This document shows positions 1 through 10,792 of a stretch of DNA of 64,000 nt, one piece after another. The notes under the pieces were generated by a model that was not told the DNA's origin, searched no databases, and worked only from the letters and a program-made list of their open reading frames with translations. Origin of the DNA: Bathynomus jamesi (taxonomy: Eukaryota; Arthropoda; Malacostraca; Isopoda; Cirolanidae); assembly GCA_023014485.1 (NCBI GenBank), contig JAJOZX010000090.1, forward strand, positions 751,001 through 815,000, read 5' to 3'. The position numbers and the translations under genes are program-made. How positions within the stretch are numbered: position 1 is the stretch's first letter; every line of letters begins with the position of its first letter.

Positions 1-1015
1 TTGAAATTTGTTCCTAAATCTACTCCACATTTCCTCTACATCCTGTACATCCAAAAACTCTTTCCAGTCTATCTGTTGCTTTCTTCTCAACATTTCATAA
101 TTACCTTTTTCATTCAGATATACAATTCTTTTACATCTTTTATCCTGGGGTTTTATACTGCACTCGAATTGCACACAGGCATGATCGCTCTTACCAACTG
201 GACTTAGTAACTGTATATCTTCGACTGTGCATTCGTCATCCGTGAATACAAGATCAAGTACATTACCTCGATCGCTTCCTCTAAATTTAGTCATCTCCTT
301 TATGTGCTGTGAGAAATAACAGTCACGAACTTTTTCAATAAAATCAAACCCAAAGTTACCTTCCTCTGCTGGTACTGTATAATTTTCCCAGTTTATACTT
401 GGTATATTAAAATCTCCTATAATAAGTTTGTGTCTTGAATCTAGGTCACTTATCTCCTGCATCAGTTCTAATAGTTCTCTATTATTCTCTGCGTCACTCG
501 TAGGGATTCTATATATTGACGCTATTACCATATCATCACTACACCTTTAATTTTGAAACAAATGAATTCGCAATAATCTTTCTTAGAACTTACAAACTCA
601 TAAGAGATATCCTTTTTTATATACAATAGTAAACCTCTACCTTCCTCCTCTGATGACAGATTTTTTTCAAACACTTCATATCCTCCTATGCTATATTCGA
701 CTAGGCTTCTCTCATATCGGACGTTTTTTCGTTTAACCTCTTGTAGTGCTATTATATGGGAAGGTGTATCCATATCCCTTATTTTAGTCTTCATTTCATT
801 GATCTTATCAGACGTATACGTATCCACATTAGAAAATAAAACTTTGATATTATTTACATTTTGTACACTATCTACACTATGATTCGACTGATGATTTACA
901 TGCTGCTTCCCTCCTGTGTATCCTTGGGTGTTGCGTGCCACCGTTTCACCCTCACAATGTGCCGCTCCCAAGGGTAGCCCCTTACCACATACGGCATTGG
1001 TCACAATGTAGCCTT
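1..1015 (-). pseudogene. CR1-like LINE endonuclease fragment
   Basis: Reading the minus strand from about 1004 to position 1 gives the N-terminal half of a non-LTR retrotransposon polyprotein. An early LQEVK segment corresponds to the glutamate motif of the apurinic-type endonuclease. After a frameshift near 525 the frame continues with IYRIPTSD, then GDFNIP, then a GKSDHACVQ block, which are the Asp/Asn and Asp/His signatures of exonuclease/endonuclease/phosphatase folds. The copy runs off the left edge, so no reverse transcriptase is visible. This domain nicks target DNA for target-primed reverse transcription. The frameshift makes it dead. CR1-group assignment is by general resemblance only. 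Confidence 0.8.
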
Positions 1016-1189
1016 ATTATTAATTCATAAAACATTAATTAACAAATACTTTTCAAACACTTGAAAGATCTCATAAACTTAATTGAAGAGGTTTGTGAAA
1101 TTACCTTTAAAATTACCTTTAGAATTGAATCTCCTTCTTAAAGTTATATTTGCACAAATCGTAATATTTGTGTTTTTTAATGCAGGAAG

Positions 1190-2165
1190 GAGTTGCTAAG
1201 AGCGAATGCCCAAAAAAACGCTACCAACCCCATAGAAGGAGAATAAGAAAGCCGAAATCAAGATCTAAATTTTTCGAGATGCCTGGACAGTCTGTACCTG
1301 AAAGATTGGAGGGCATAGACAGAAGGAAAGATGGTTTGAGGAACTTTGTGCCAGAGTTGACCGGTTGAGTAGATGAAAGATTGAGAATACCGATTCACCT
1401 TGCGTTAGATAGTCGGACAGAAAAAGGGGAATGTGTCGAAAATCTGGTACTGCAAACTCTCATTAAACGAGGAAGCATGCTAGTAGAGCTGATTAAAATG
1501 AATGTGGGTAAAACCAAGTTACTGATTGTGAAGAAAATGAGAAATTCTGATTGTCATGTGTAGGTGAATGGTGAAACACTAACTAGAGGGGGTAGTGTAT
1601 TTTAAGTATCTGGGAACAAAAGAGGTACGAATACGGATGAAGTTAACACACGAGTAAATCAAGGAAGAAAGGTGGCAGGTGCGCTGAAAGCGATTGTGAG
1701 AAAGCGGAGACTGGATTCAGATGCTGAGATATTTACATGAAGGTGTGTTAGTACCGACACTTTTGTATGAGTGTGAAACATTTACATGGCATGAGAGGGG
1801 AAAGTTAAGAGGAGGAGTGGTTGAGATGGATAACCTGAGAATTCTGTATGTGTGCCGTGCGTCGGATTGATAGAGTAAGAAATCGTGTAGTTCTGGAAAG
1901 TGTGACGTTCAGAAGTCAGTGGAAGTGAAAATTGAGGAAAATGTGTTAAGGCGGTTTGGACATGTTGAAAGAATAGAAGATAACAGAGTTGGGGAAAGAG
2001 TTTATAAGAGTGTTTGCGAAGGTAGAAGGAGGAGAGGAATGCCTAGATGAAAATGGATGACATGGTGAATGATTGCGTGAGTAAGCGTGCACTTCATCTG
2101 GGTGATGCACGAGAAGTGGCTGCAAGTCGGTTGGAATGGAGGAGGTTTGGTAGAAGTATGTAAGT
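1190..2165 (+). pseudogene. LINE reverse transcriptase C-terminal fragment (family L-A)
   Basis: Several frames together spell the tail of a LINE reverse transcriptase. The segments are NVGKTKLLI, YFKYLGT, VNQGRKVAGALKAI, GVLVPTLLYECETF, VEMDNLRILY and a final NVLRRFGHVERIEDNRVGE block followed by KWM. These match the thumb and C-terminal region that follows the YADD palm motif. Multiple stops and frame changes make it a pseudogene. The part before about 1470 is basic and not recognised, and is included only because it stays open. The same family recurs at 25262-26225 and 29735-30025. Confidence 0.7.
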
Positions 2166-2399
2166 TCGAGACTCTGTCGCTTTTATTATTGGCAAGGCCT
2201 GGAGGCGCCACAACGCATGGTGCATGAAGAGTTATAAGTGTAGAAGTTTGCCATGTAGGGGAGGACGCTCCAGGATGACTGTGTGAATGGATGTATATCC
2301 TTCACTTTCTACCTTCTCGTCCCAAATTCTTTGGAAATGAGATTTTTTATAATGCATTCATGTATGTATGTATGTACAGTATGTAAGTTATGTGTGTAT
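2166..2399 (+). other. probable 3' UTR of LINE L-A and ATGT microsatellite
   Basis: This non-coding stretch ends with an AAATGAGATTTT-like segment followed by a short ATGT tandem run near 2358-2405. The arrangement resembles the 3' end of the related copy near 26190-26220. I see no open reading frame of note. Confidence 0.4.
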
Positions 2400-3082
2400 G
2401 TATGTAAAATGTTCTGTTATTTCTTGTGTTAACATAAATTCATCAGCTAGAGCTAGCAGCTTTTTTGCCTGCTGCTGGTCTTCCCTTGTGCCTCCCTTGT
2501 CTTGGTTTATACATGTATTTCTTCCTATCCTTTTCTATTTTATAAATGGGAAATTAAAATCACCGCAGAGAATAACAGTTGGGGGTCAGAGAATTTATAG
2601 CTTTCACCAAGTTTCTGACCTCCGTATTTTGGTATCTGAGAATTTTATAGTTTGATTATGTGGAGGTTCATATATGCCAGTGTCATGTTTAATTTTTCAA
2701 TTTTTGCTGCTACAAATTCTACTTAGTTGTTTGAATTACTTACTGTCATTTCTGTCATGTTTTTCATGTGTATAAATAGTACATCCTCCTTTTCGCTTTA
2801 CTGTTCTCTCAGCTCGAAGTTTGTTATAGCTGATAATTTGTATTTCTTTTTTGTCAACAGAAAACTTTCCGTTTTCAACGTTCACCTGGCATTTCTTCAG
2901 ACGAGTTTCCGTGAAGCATGTAAAGCCCGCTCTTGTTTATTCCATGAATCATTTCAGGTATGTAATTTTATTCGGGGAACGGTTTGGTTTTAATCCCTGT
3001 TTATTGTGCTAGGATAATTTTTTTTTTTCGTCTTCATTTTTATCGTTTTTTGTAGTTCAAATTCGTTATCCCTTGGTGATGC
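2400..3082 (-). pseudogene. LINE-P ORF2 fragment, endonuclease domain
   Basis: The minus strand aligns by eye with 52320-52935 of the intact LINE-P copy. It shows IVLAXXQGLKPNR-like, FTETRLKKC, KGGCTIY and a FNFPFIK segment followed by the NQDKGGTREDQ block. Stops and frameshifts are scattered through it. It continues upstream, across an inserted mariner, into the ORF1 part at 3777-5475, so this is one old copy in minus orientation. The reverse transcriptase half is absent. Confidence 0.85.
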
Positions 3083-3776
3083 ATGGAGTGTACACAAAGT
3101 CCTTTCCCGATTATAAACTTTAATTAGATGAAATCCAAAGAAGACAGTAATGCTCTGTTTTGCTGTTTTGCATGTTGTTGCATAACACATCAAGTTTTTT
3201 CTCTTGTTTGCAGATCTGCAGGAGAAAGCAAAATGTGTTGTTTCGTTTGCGGAGTCAAAGTCTGTGATTATAATATACCACTCAACGAAACTACCGCCGT
3301 CATTATGGCAAGAACGCCCCTTCCAATCATAGCATTAGGAATTGGTGCCACAAGTTTCTGGAGAGAGGCAGTGTAATGGACAAGCCGAGGAGTGAACGTC
3401 CCAGTGTTTCAGACGAAACGGTTGCCATTGTTCAACAGGCACTCCAACGAAATCCTCGAAAGTCCGTTTGTCGCGTCTCACGGCAACTTGTAAAGGATTA
3501 TGTGCACCATACTCCTGTTGCTGACATTGACACCCCGTGATGGATTTGCGATACTATGAACAGTGTCACGAGAGATATACTAGCGAACGTATGGCGTAAA
3601 TTGGAATTTCGCTTGGCTGTGTTACGTGTAACTAACGGCGCATATGTTTAAATTTAATGAGAAACAATAAATTTGATGTGGTATACAACAACACGCAAAA
3701 CAAAGCATTACTGTGTCTTCTTTGGAATTCATGTAATTAAAGTTTATAATCGGGAAAGGACTTTGTATACACCCTG
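3083..3776 (+). mobile_element. internally deleted mariner-like element inserted in LINE-P
   Basis: Near-identical inverted ends lie at about 3088-3127 and 3733-3772. Each reads as a TGTACACAAAGTCC-type start running into ATTATAAACTTTAATT. Inside, a degenerate helix-turn-helix region shows YGKNAPSNHSIRNW, FLERGSVMDKPRSERPS and NPRKSVCRVSRQL. A WRKLEFRLAVLRVTNGA-type C-terminus follows near 3595-3650. The catalytic middle is missing, so the element is non-autonomous. The flanks on both sides are contiguous LINE-P sequence, so it jumped in after that copy formed. The exact boundaries are good to a few bases. Confidence 0.8.
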
Positions 3777-5475
3777 GATGTTTCGTTGCTCTGTGATCTT
3801 CCGAGAATTTCCCTTTCTTTTCTATCTGTTTCCGTACATGCTGTCTTGATATCGTATGTAATTTTCTCCTGCATTTATTTTGTTCGGTTCTCGGATTTTC
3901 GTATTTGTCGACTGTTTTTATATTTGTTGAATAATATTTAGAAACTGAATCGTGTGCTACGTCTGAAAAACTGGTTAACTTGTGTACTGGTGATTTCGCC
4001 ATCATTTTTGGTTGCTTAAGTGTCGTGTTCCTTTGAGAGTGCTGGTAACGGCATTTTTTCCCGTACTGCGTTTTCCCTATCTTGCATACGTTTGGCAGAT
4101 ACTGAGGTAATGGAATGTACATTTGTTTCCAAATTTACATTCAGTGCCGGCCTTAGGGGTGTGAACCGTGCGGTCGCACAGGGCCCGCAACTTAGGGGGG
4201 CCCGAAAATTTCACAGAAATTTATTAAGAATTACTTGCGCTCTTCAATGGTCCAGGACCGGCTGACTGGCTTGGCACTGATATCAGTTGAACATGAAGTT
4301 GGACGAACTCTCGACTACAGTGAATTAATAAAAGAATTTGCAGCACAGAAAGCAAGGAAAGTTCCCTTTCTGTGAAGAAGTAACATTATATATTTGTGTA
4401 ATATTGTGTAATATATATTTGTGTATTAGCTTGATTTTTCTTTTCTTCTCAGTCATTTAAAACAGTAGATAGATTTTAATGAAAAGATTTTTGTTACTTA
4501 TATATACCTGCAACTGGTTTATGTTTATTTTTATTAAATCTAGTTAATTCTTTTATGTTTTAGTATTCTTATATTACAATTGCCAAATATTCATTTGTAG
4601 TTGATTAAGTTATTTTCTTTTTTGTATATTTACAAACTTTATTTTGTGTATTTACTTTTGTTGAATATCCTAATTAAATTGAATTATCCTATTCCTAATT
4701 AAATATCCTAAGGCCGGCGGTGGTTGAAACCTCTTATGATAGTTTAAATATTTGATAATAATAAAGTAATAAGTAGTAATAATAGTAAAGGCTGTTGGTC
4801 TGTTGGTCTGTTGGTATTCTGTTACAGGTGCACTTGTATAGTTAAATTTTACTTCTTGTACTTGTTAACAATCTACTAAAATAAAATGATTAGCAATGAA
4901 AAACAATTTGACTTGTGTCATGGGGGGCCCGTACAGTATACTCTGCACAGGGCCCGAAATATCCTAAGGCCGGCGCTGTTTACATTTACAATTTTTTACT
5001 GGAAATAGCATGAAGTCGGATATGCATAGATGTATTGCTCATCCCTGTACCTGCAATACCCTTTTGCATACTGTTTGCATACGATCTCCTCTACGTTTTT
5101 CGTTTTTATCACCAGTTTCTCTTTATTTTTATTTGGCGATTTCACCGCATCACAGTTTGTGCTTTGTTTTCTTTTTTTTTTTCTACAATCATATCTTCTC
5201 GTATTATTTTTATTCTTATCCACACTGTTCTTCGTGGAGGCATTTCGGTCATTCCTTTCTCCCATTACTGTCTCTTTCTCTCTCACATTCGTATTTTTCC
5301 CATTTCTTTAAAAGCGAGAACGAGTTTATACTCTCTGTACCCAAGTCAGAGAAATTTGATGCCTATGATCTGTTTCGCACTCGACACGAGAGATCTTTTC
5401 ATATCTTCCCAATTTATTTTGACAAAAATCACACCTGATCGCTTTATTTTCAGCAGTTGCTTGATTGCATAAATT
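3777..5475 (-). pseudogene. LINE-P ORF1 fragment (PHD/CCCH protein), split by hAT
   Basis: Minus-strand segments at 3777-4141 and 4979-5475 match the LINE-P ORF1 at 51340-52200. Examples are YLPNVCKIGKTQYGKKC with following YQH, a CKQYAKGYCRYRDEQYIY finger, and the AIRCDFC-equivalent region near 5440. A hAT element (4142-4978) separates the halves. Zinc-coordinating residues are partly lost and frames are broken. The copy ends against a TA microsatellite at 5472, which truncates its 5' end. Confidence 0.85.
4142..4978 (+). mobile_element. non-autonomous hAT element with 8-bp TSD
   Basis: The inverted ends are CAGTGCCGGCCTTAGG and CCTAAGGCCGGCGCTG. They are flanked by a perfect 8-bp target duplication TTTACATT at 4134-4141 and 4979-4986, which is the hAT signature. 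Near the left end, about 4255-4370, a residual hAT C-terminus reads LALISVEHEVGRTLDYSE and then FAAQKARK before a stop, resembling ZMYM1-type hAT transposases. An extra copy of the terminal motif sits inside at about 4705-4722, suggesting an earlier nested or truncated end. The element interrupts LINE-P ORF1. Confidence 0.92.
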
Positions 5476-5648
5476 ATATATATATATATATATATCATAT
5501 GCTAGGTTTCAGCGATCAGTAAAAATGCTGAAAGTTTTATAAACATTTATTTCCACAGAATAATAAAGAGTGTGGCAACGACCCGGAAGCAACAGGTTTC
5601 CGAAGACTTCCAATTACGATGTGCATATATATATATATATATATATAT
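5472..5648. repeat. TA microsatellites around an unassigned 130-bp spacer
   Basis: TA runs occupy about 5472-5494 and 5625-5648. The sequence between them is unique within the window and shows no coding potential. Confidence 0.6.
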
Positions 5649-6916
5649 AGTGATGTAGGTCACATCCGCATCCGCATCCGCATCCGCGGAACATCCGCAC
5701 ATTTTCTCGCATCCGCATCTGCATCCGCATCCGCACTTTGGACTGCGGATGTCGTGCGGATGTGGACCGTTGAGATAAAACGTCATTAATAAGCGGAAAT
5801 TATCAAATTCTACTATAATAAATAGAACTAGTTCATTGTGCGCAAAAGTGATGCAAGCGACAAGACGAGAGGCTGTTTTTGTATAAAGTTACTCTCTTGC
5901 AACCTACTTAGATCCACGTTACAAAGCTAAGTTATTTTCACTTAGTACATTAGAACGAGTTAAATCATCACTTGGCAAAGCAGTTGAAGAGCTTCAATCT
6001 CTTGAATCTGTCGCTTCGCCACCCACCAAAAGAATAAAAGTTTCAGTGACAGAACCAACACCTTCAACAAGCAAATCTATCACAGAATCTCTCTCTCAGT
6101 TTCTTGAGTCAAGCAGCGATGACGAGACCTACGCGATGTCAAAAGATGTAGTAAAAATGATCGAGAGCTATCACCAAGAAAAACGCCTGGCTGCATGTGA
6201 CAATCCTATTAGTTGGTGGAAAAATACGCAGAATATCTATCCATACTTGAGTAAACTTGCAAGGAAACATTTAGCACGTCCTCCAACAAGCGTACCAAGC
6301 GAGAGATTATTTAGCAGTGCTGGATTAATATATGATGAAAAGAGAAACAGACTGGCAGCAGAAAAGGCAGAAAAATTAATGTTCCTTAAGCATAACCTTC
6401 CTATAATTAAGTTTGAATATTAAACGATGAACATCTTAGTTTACTTTATTTTAATTACTCATTTATAAATATGCCTAATAAAACTTTAAACTTAATATAA
6501 TAGTTATCAAGCTAATTAAAGATCTCTTTCTATAAGGGTGGAGGTTGGGGAAAGAGGTCGGGTAACACAATTATGGTTTCTTGTGGCTGAAACTCAACAA
6601 AATATAACGAATTTATTTGCAGACGAATTCACTAATTGATTTCTATATAGTTAGATGCTTGCTATTATTTTATATGTTCAGGGAAAAGTACAACAATTAT
6701 TGTACAATTAATCAATTATACTACATTATAGCTACAGCTCTCTCTATATAATAACTTATTATATACGTTAAACACAACAAATCTCGAATATATCCTAAAA
6801 AATAACGAAAATGTAGACATCAGCATCCGCATCCGCATCCGCGGATGTTGAAATCAAACATCCTCATCCGCATCCGCATCCGCGGATGTGAAAAAAATGA
6901 CATCCGCTACATCACT
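5649..6916 (+). mobile_element. hAT element with CATCCG-rich ends
   Basis: The ends read AGTGATGTAGGTCACATCC on the left and CATCCGCTACATCACT on the right, so short terminal inverted repeats are visible. Both subterminal zones are packed with GCATCC hexamers (5668-5760 and 6820-6905), many ending in CGCGGATGT. The interior encodes the C-terminus of a hAT transposase, described in its own entry. The N-terminal and most of the catalytic region is missing, so this copy is deleted. TA repeats flank both sides and hide any target duplication. A shorter relative lies at 8110-8699. Confidence 0.85.
5889..6423 (+). pseudogene. hAT transposase C-terminal dimerisation domain
   Basis: An open frame runs from about 5889 without a start, passing TYLDPRYKAKLFSL, a conserved pre-dimerisation block, and ending after FLKHNLPIIKFEY. 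The WW-containing segment NPISWWKN, the YPYLSKLARKHL helix and PTSVPSERLFSSAG are the hallmark hAT C-terminal dimerisation (hATC) motifs of ZBED1-like transposases. An expected full protein of roughly 600-700 aa is reduced to about 178 aa. The BED finger and first catalytic acidic residues are absent, so the copy cannot transpose itself. Confidence 0.88.
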
Positions 6917-6922
6917 AATATA

Positions 6923-6968
<46 letters not shown>

Positions 6969-7146
6969 ATATCATGAAAAGAAAAACTATAGTGTTTGTC
7001 ATTTACCATTACTTATTCGGACTATAGTGGATTTAATTTTCCCAGAAGAGTTCCTTGTACTATGCACGGTTTGTGTGTAACATAAAAGTTTCTTAATTTA
7101 AGGGATCATTCTGAGTTCTATCATATATAATATATATATATATATA
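6917..7146. repeat. TA microsatellites
   Basis: TA-rich runs lie at about 6912-6972 and 7125-7148, with about 150 bp of unassigned AT-rich sequence between them. Confidence 0.7.
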
Positions 7147-7289
7147 TATGATGAATAAAACCACGAAGGAAAGGAAACACAAAATGGTGCTCAAGCGCTT
7201 TCGTCTAATGACATCCTCAGGATGTCATTAGACGAAAGCGCTTGAGCACCATTTTGTGTTTCCTTTCCTTCGTGGTTTTATTCATCATA
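7147..7289. repeat. perfect 143-bp palindrome, Penelope-like 3' end motif
   Basis: Two 71-bp arms (7147-7217 and 7219-7289) are exact reverse complements around a single central base at 7218. The outer 37 bases of one arm (ATGATGAATAAAACC through GGAAACACA) recur at 58263-58297. On the minus strand the centre reads CUGAGGAUG-UC, then AUUA, then GACGAAAGCGC. This resembles a hammerhead core (CUGANGA, short stem II, GAAA) of the kind described in Penelope-like elements. The ribozyme reading is inference; the palindrome is seen directly. Confidence 0.75.
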
Positions 7290-7322
7290 AATATTTTTCA
7301 CGTGTTACCTTCGTGAAATAAT

Positions 7323-7460
<138 letters not shown>

Positions 7461-8036
7461 CCATTTAGCTATTTATTATAAATTAATAAAAACCTACATG
7501 AGAAGGTTACATGATATCTGTCTTCTTTTATCAACACGAAATGAGGTGCGTTATAAGGACATCCATTTGTTTTATGGTGCGATAGAGCAAGGTGTCAGAT
7601 CTTTCGAAACATATCAACTGAATCTTTACCACCAATATGAATAATCTTATCGAGAAGACATGCAAATGTTAAAATCGAGGACAGCGTGACCTCTTCAAGA
7701 ATTTCCACATATTGTTCAGTTGTGGAACGTTTATACATCACAATCAATTCAATGACGTGTGCAACGTCATACAGTCACATACACTGTACAAGACAATGGT
7801 AAAAATCCATTCTGCGATTACCATATTTGTAATTTCAGATTTTAGCAACACTTCCAATATTATGATATTTCCTATCTGAAGTAAATGGTTTCGCCCTGCT
7901 TTTGACCTGACTTCGAGAAGCAGGTTTTCCATTACTGCAATAGCATTTGCAGAAGGATTTATCTTTCCCCACCTTCATACTCATCTGTAGCTGCTATTTT
8001 AGAATTAAAATTTGTATTTGAGTAAATAAGATACTG

Positions 8037-8039
<3 letters not shown>
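7461..8039. other. unassigned intergenic stretch
   Basis: Only short frames are present, including a 72-aa frame from 7426 that begins inside TA repeat. I recognise no domain, repeat terminus or RNA gene here. Confidence 0.5.

Positions 8040-8109
<70 letters not shown>
8040..8109. repeat. TA microsatellite
   Basis: An uninterrupted TA run abuts the start of the hAT relative at 8110. Confidence 0.9.
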
Positions 8110-8115
<6 letters not shown>

Positions 8116-8699
8116 GCATGTCACATCCGCATCCGCACCTGCGGGATGCGGATGCTGCGGATGTGTACTATTTACTAAATTCCATTTTTGAAGAACAATT
8201 TGACCCTCATTCAGTTCAAATACTGAAACTTGTGCAGCCTTCATTTGATCTTTAATGTAACTGGCAAAGTCTGTTGTGTATTTGTATAATTAATTGTTCA
8301 TGCTACAATACAGTACATAACAATGTCATAAACACTACTTTCCAAAGGGTGGTGGTGGTTGGGGAAAGTGGTTGGTGGGATGCAAGACGAGTTGGGTCCC
8401 CGTCCCGCATTCTAGTAACACACAGTTGTGTGGAGAAAACTCGTCCAAAAAAAAGTGTATGTAAAAAATTATAATTACAAAATAATATTATCTAATATCT
8501 AATGTCTAATATTATCGAATATCTAATATTTATAACTAACCAAAAATCTAAAGTCAATTAATAAATTAAGTATGAATTTAAACTATCATATTATGAAGGT
8601 GAAAAATTTATGCATGAACATCCGCATCCGCACGGATGTCAAAGTTTGGCATCCGCATCTGCATACGCGGATGTCTGAAATCTGATATCCGATACATTA
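8110..8699. mobile_element. short non-autonomous relative of the CATCCG hAT
   Basis: It begins AGTGATGCATGTCACATCCGC, then CATCCG-rich sequence. It ends with CATCCGCACGGATGTC, GCATCTGCATACGCGGATG and a worn ATCCGATACATTA. An internal GGTGG-TTGGGGAAAG segment near 8347 matches 6537-6560 in the longer element, confirming the relationship. There is no transposase reading frame. The right terminus is decayed, so its end is approximate. Confidence 0.75.
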
Positions 8700-8704
8700 A
8701 GCGA

Positions 8705-9128
8705 ATTAATCTATAAAACATTTTCGAGTGTTTCATTTGAAGGAAATTAGCTGCCCATTTACATATAAATTGAAACAATCCTACGACTATCCTTCATTTA
8801 TCCCCCGCGACCACACTCCCTGGCACCAATAAGTAAGAATATACAACGAGCCACATCATCCATCCCGGAGTAACGGAGAAAACTTTCCCTCAATCATTTT
8901 GAGTCAAAATCCTTCCACCCTTCACGCTATCCTTTTGAGTCCGATTTCGCTCACCAATTTTTACTTTATATAAGTAACACGGAAATGGCTAATAAATTTC
9001 TATAACGCTGCAATTTCTGCAGTAATGCAACAGAAGATTCTAGCGTAATTAGATGTGGTTTCTGGCAATTCCTTTTCGACTTCAACTGCCTGAAATGGAA
9101 AGACGAAGATATCTTCTCATAACAAATG
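8705..9128 (+). pseudogene. LINE-P 5' fragment: 5' UTR and start of ORF1
   Basis: The sequence parallels 51065-51440 of the intact LINE-P: a TTATCCCCCGC block, a GCCACATCATCC block, GGAGTAACGGA, then the ORF1 start region. The encoded PHD-like segment is damaged but recognisable (VIRCGF-like, FDFNCLKWKDEDI). It stops where R1 copy 1 begins. Its presence shows that the 5' UTR is part of the family and not local flank. Confidence 0.8.
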
Positions 9129-9300
9129 CCACACTTTAAAAGAGTAGACGTTTCGTTAAATGTTTTAGTGTCCCAGTTTTGTGAATTTTGAAATGTCTAA
9201 TGCGTTAAGCATTTCACATTAGTTGTGTGTGTCTTTAGACATTTCAGTTAATCAATTAAAATGTCTAAACTGTCCCAGTTCCTTAAACAATTCAAAAGAC

Positions 9301-9385
9301 CGATCACCTGAAGATCAGGGCCCCCAGCCTTCTTTAGTTAGCCTTATGAGGCTAACTAACGAAAATATCACGACCTAACCTAACC
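9301..9385. mobile_element. M1 element, truncated copy
   Basis: It starts GATCACCTGAAGATCAGGG, identical to the M1 terminus at 12191 and 19747. It carries the GTTAGCCTTATGAGGCTAAC hairpin and an AACCTAACC run, and then ends without the opposite terminus. It is inserted in R1 copy 1. Confidence 0.8.
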
Positions 9386-9416
9386 AAAAATGTCTAAGGA
9401 AACGTTAAATGAATTG

Positions 9417-10076
9417 GGTCTCTTCGGTTTTAGGTCCGGCATTGGATTTTTTCCATGTTTTTGGTATAGACGTAGATTTTTACGCTGATTCCATTTCTGC
9501 AATCCGTTTCTTGGAGAAATAAACACGAAAAACGTTATGGCCCAAAACTTGTATTCAAATATCCACCTATACTTAACCTAACCTATCCTAACCTAACCTA
9601 TCCTAACCTAACCTAACCTACTTCTGTTTGTATATCGAACAGCTCGAAGCGTACAGCTTCAGTCACAAAACAGTGAACCACAGCGAAAACTTCGTGGACC
9701 CTTCAACTGGAGCACACACGCAACGGATAGAGTCGACGTGGAACCAACTCAAACGCGGTAACAAGCGCCGGTGTGGTACGCACCGTTCCATGATCGACTC
9801 GTATCTCTGCGAGTTTCTCTGGCGTCGCCGACACGCAGGCAAAGATCTAGTGCGCCAAATGCTGAACGATATTGTGCAGTTTGGCAAGTAGCAAACTTTG
9901 GTTTGAGTTCTGTTTTGTGTTCTGGAAACCTGTAAAACGTAATAAACTTGCACATAACTTTTTCGTGTTTATTTCTCCAAGAAACGGATTGCGGAAATGG
10001 AATCAGCGTAAAAATCTACGTCTATACAAAAAAATATGAAAAAAATCCAATGCCGGACCTAAAACCGAAAAGATCC
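9417..10076 (+). mobile_element. Merlin (IS1016-like) DNA transposon, internally deleted
   Basis: Inverted terminal repeats of about 115 bp face each other. The left begins GGTCTCTTCGGTTTTAGGTC, and the right ends ACCTAAAACCGAAAAGATCC. A perfect 9-bp direct repeat AATGAATTG flanks it at 9408-9416 and 10077-10085, matching the 8-9 bp duplication known for Merlin. The interior holds an AACCTA-type repeat run at about 9570-9622 and the end of a transposase gene. At 660 bp it lacks the N-terminal and central transposase, so it depends on a partner in trans. It sits inside R1 copy 1. Confidence 0.93.
9628..9891 (+). pseudogene. Merlin transposase C-terminal segment (ISXO2-like)
   Basis: The frame encodes HKTVNHSENFVDPSTGAHTQ, followed by RIESTWNQLKRGNKRR and a LCEFLWRRRH tail. 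This is the end of the ISXO2-like DDE domain found in Merlin and IS1016 transposases. NHSENFVDP and the E of RIESTW lie in the region of the last catalytic acidic residue. Only about 88 of an expected 280 or so residues remain and no true start codon is evident. The segment begins just after an AACCTA repeat, the probable deletion scar. Confidence 0.9.
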
Positions 10077-10359
10077 AATGAATTGTCTAACCATGAAGTG
10101 TCTAATGTTTGAAAGTTTAATTAGTTCAAGTTATGTGACAAGAACTGCTTCACAGCATTGCTCTCGAATCGTTTAACTTTCTGTATACATCCATTACTTC
10201 TTGTAATTGACCCTGTATCCGTATCAATAACTTTCTATATTATCACAGCCATGCATTATAATTTTAAATACCTAAATTAGTTCTCCAATTTTACGCTTTT
10301 TAAGTAATATATATCTAGTTCAGCTGATCTTTCTCCACCCTTTATAGCTTATGAAATAT

Positions 10360-10505
10360 ATTTTCTTAAACATTTTCTTAAACATTCGACGGAGCAGCTT
10401 TGGCCATTCCGATAAGTGCTTTCGAAAAACGTTTTCAACAGTGGCAGGATCGTTGGGCAAAGTGTATGGCTTCAAAAGGAGCGTACTTTGAAGGAGATTA
10501 AGCCC
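10360..10505 (+). pseudogene. mariner transposase C-terminal scrap
   Basis: One frame ends FEKRFQQWQDRWAKCMASKG followed by AYFEGD and a stop. This is the typical tail of mariner-type transposases. The downstream ATACTTTGTGAATAAACC resembles the terminal region of such elements. The scrap abuts truncated R1 copy 1. No other part of the gene remains. Confidence 0.8.
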
Positions 10506-10576
10506 CAAATCCTGAAAGTACCATTTCTGTCTATGATCGCATCAGTCCGGATACTTTGTGAATAAACCTAGTGTGT

Positions 10577-10746
10577 ATATATATATATATATATTATATA
10601 TATATACTATATTGTGTGTATGTGTGTGTGTGTGTATGTGTATGTGAGTATGTGTATGTGAGTATGTATTAAACTACGAAGATTACCATGCGATTCCAAA
10701 GTCACATGCGTGTTGCAAAGCCAAATATGAATTTAATATATATATA

Positions 10747-10792
<46 letters not shown>

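Larger units (their letters stand above)
9131..10335. mobile_element. DNA transposon R1, copy 1 (3' truncated)
   Basis: R1 is a family seen three times here. Copies start near ACACTYTAAA with AGTAGACGTTTCG and carry repeated TGTCTAATG and GAAATGTTTAA phrases. Copy 1 keeps the left end at 9131 and sequence through a CTAGTTCAGCTGAT segment near 10330, then breaks into a mariner fragment. It is interrupted by a partial M1 element (9301-9385) and a Merlin element (9417-10076). No R1 reading frame is apparent, so it is non-autonomous. Superfamily unknown. Confidence 0.8.

Noticed and set aside
5010..5472. Three overlapping plus-strand frames of 93-145 aa rich in Phe and Ser
   Set aside because: They are antisense to the degraded LINE-P ORF1, which explains the sequence on the minus strand.
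7147..7289. CRISPR-like or intrinsic terminator reading of the hairpins
   Set aside because: The window is clearly eukaryotic, there are no spaced direct repeats, and the hairpins belong to transposable elements.
9663..9955. Minus-strand frames of 96 and 68 aa
   Set aside because: They are antisense to the Merlin transposase tail, which has clear family motifs.
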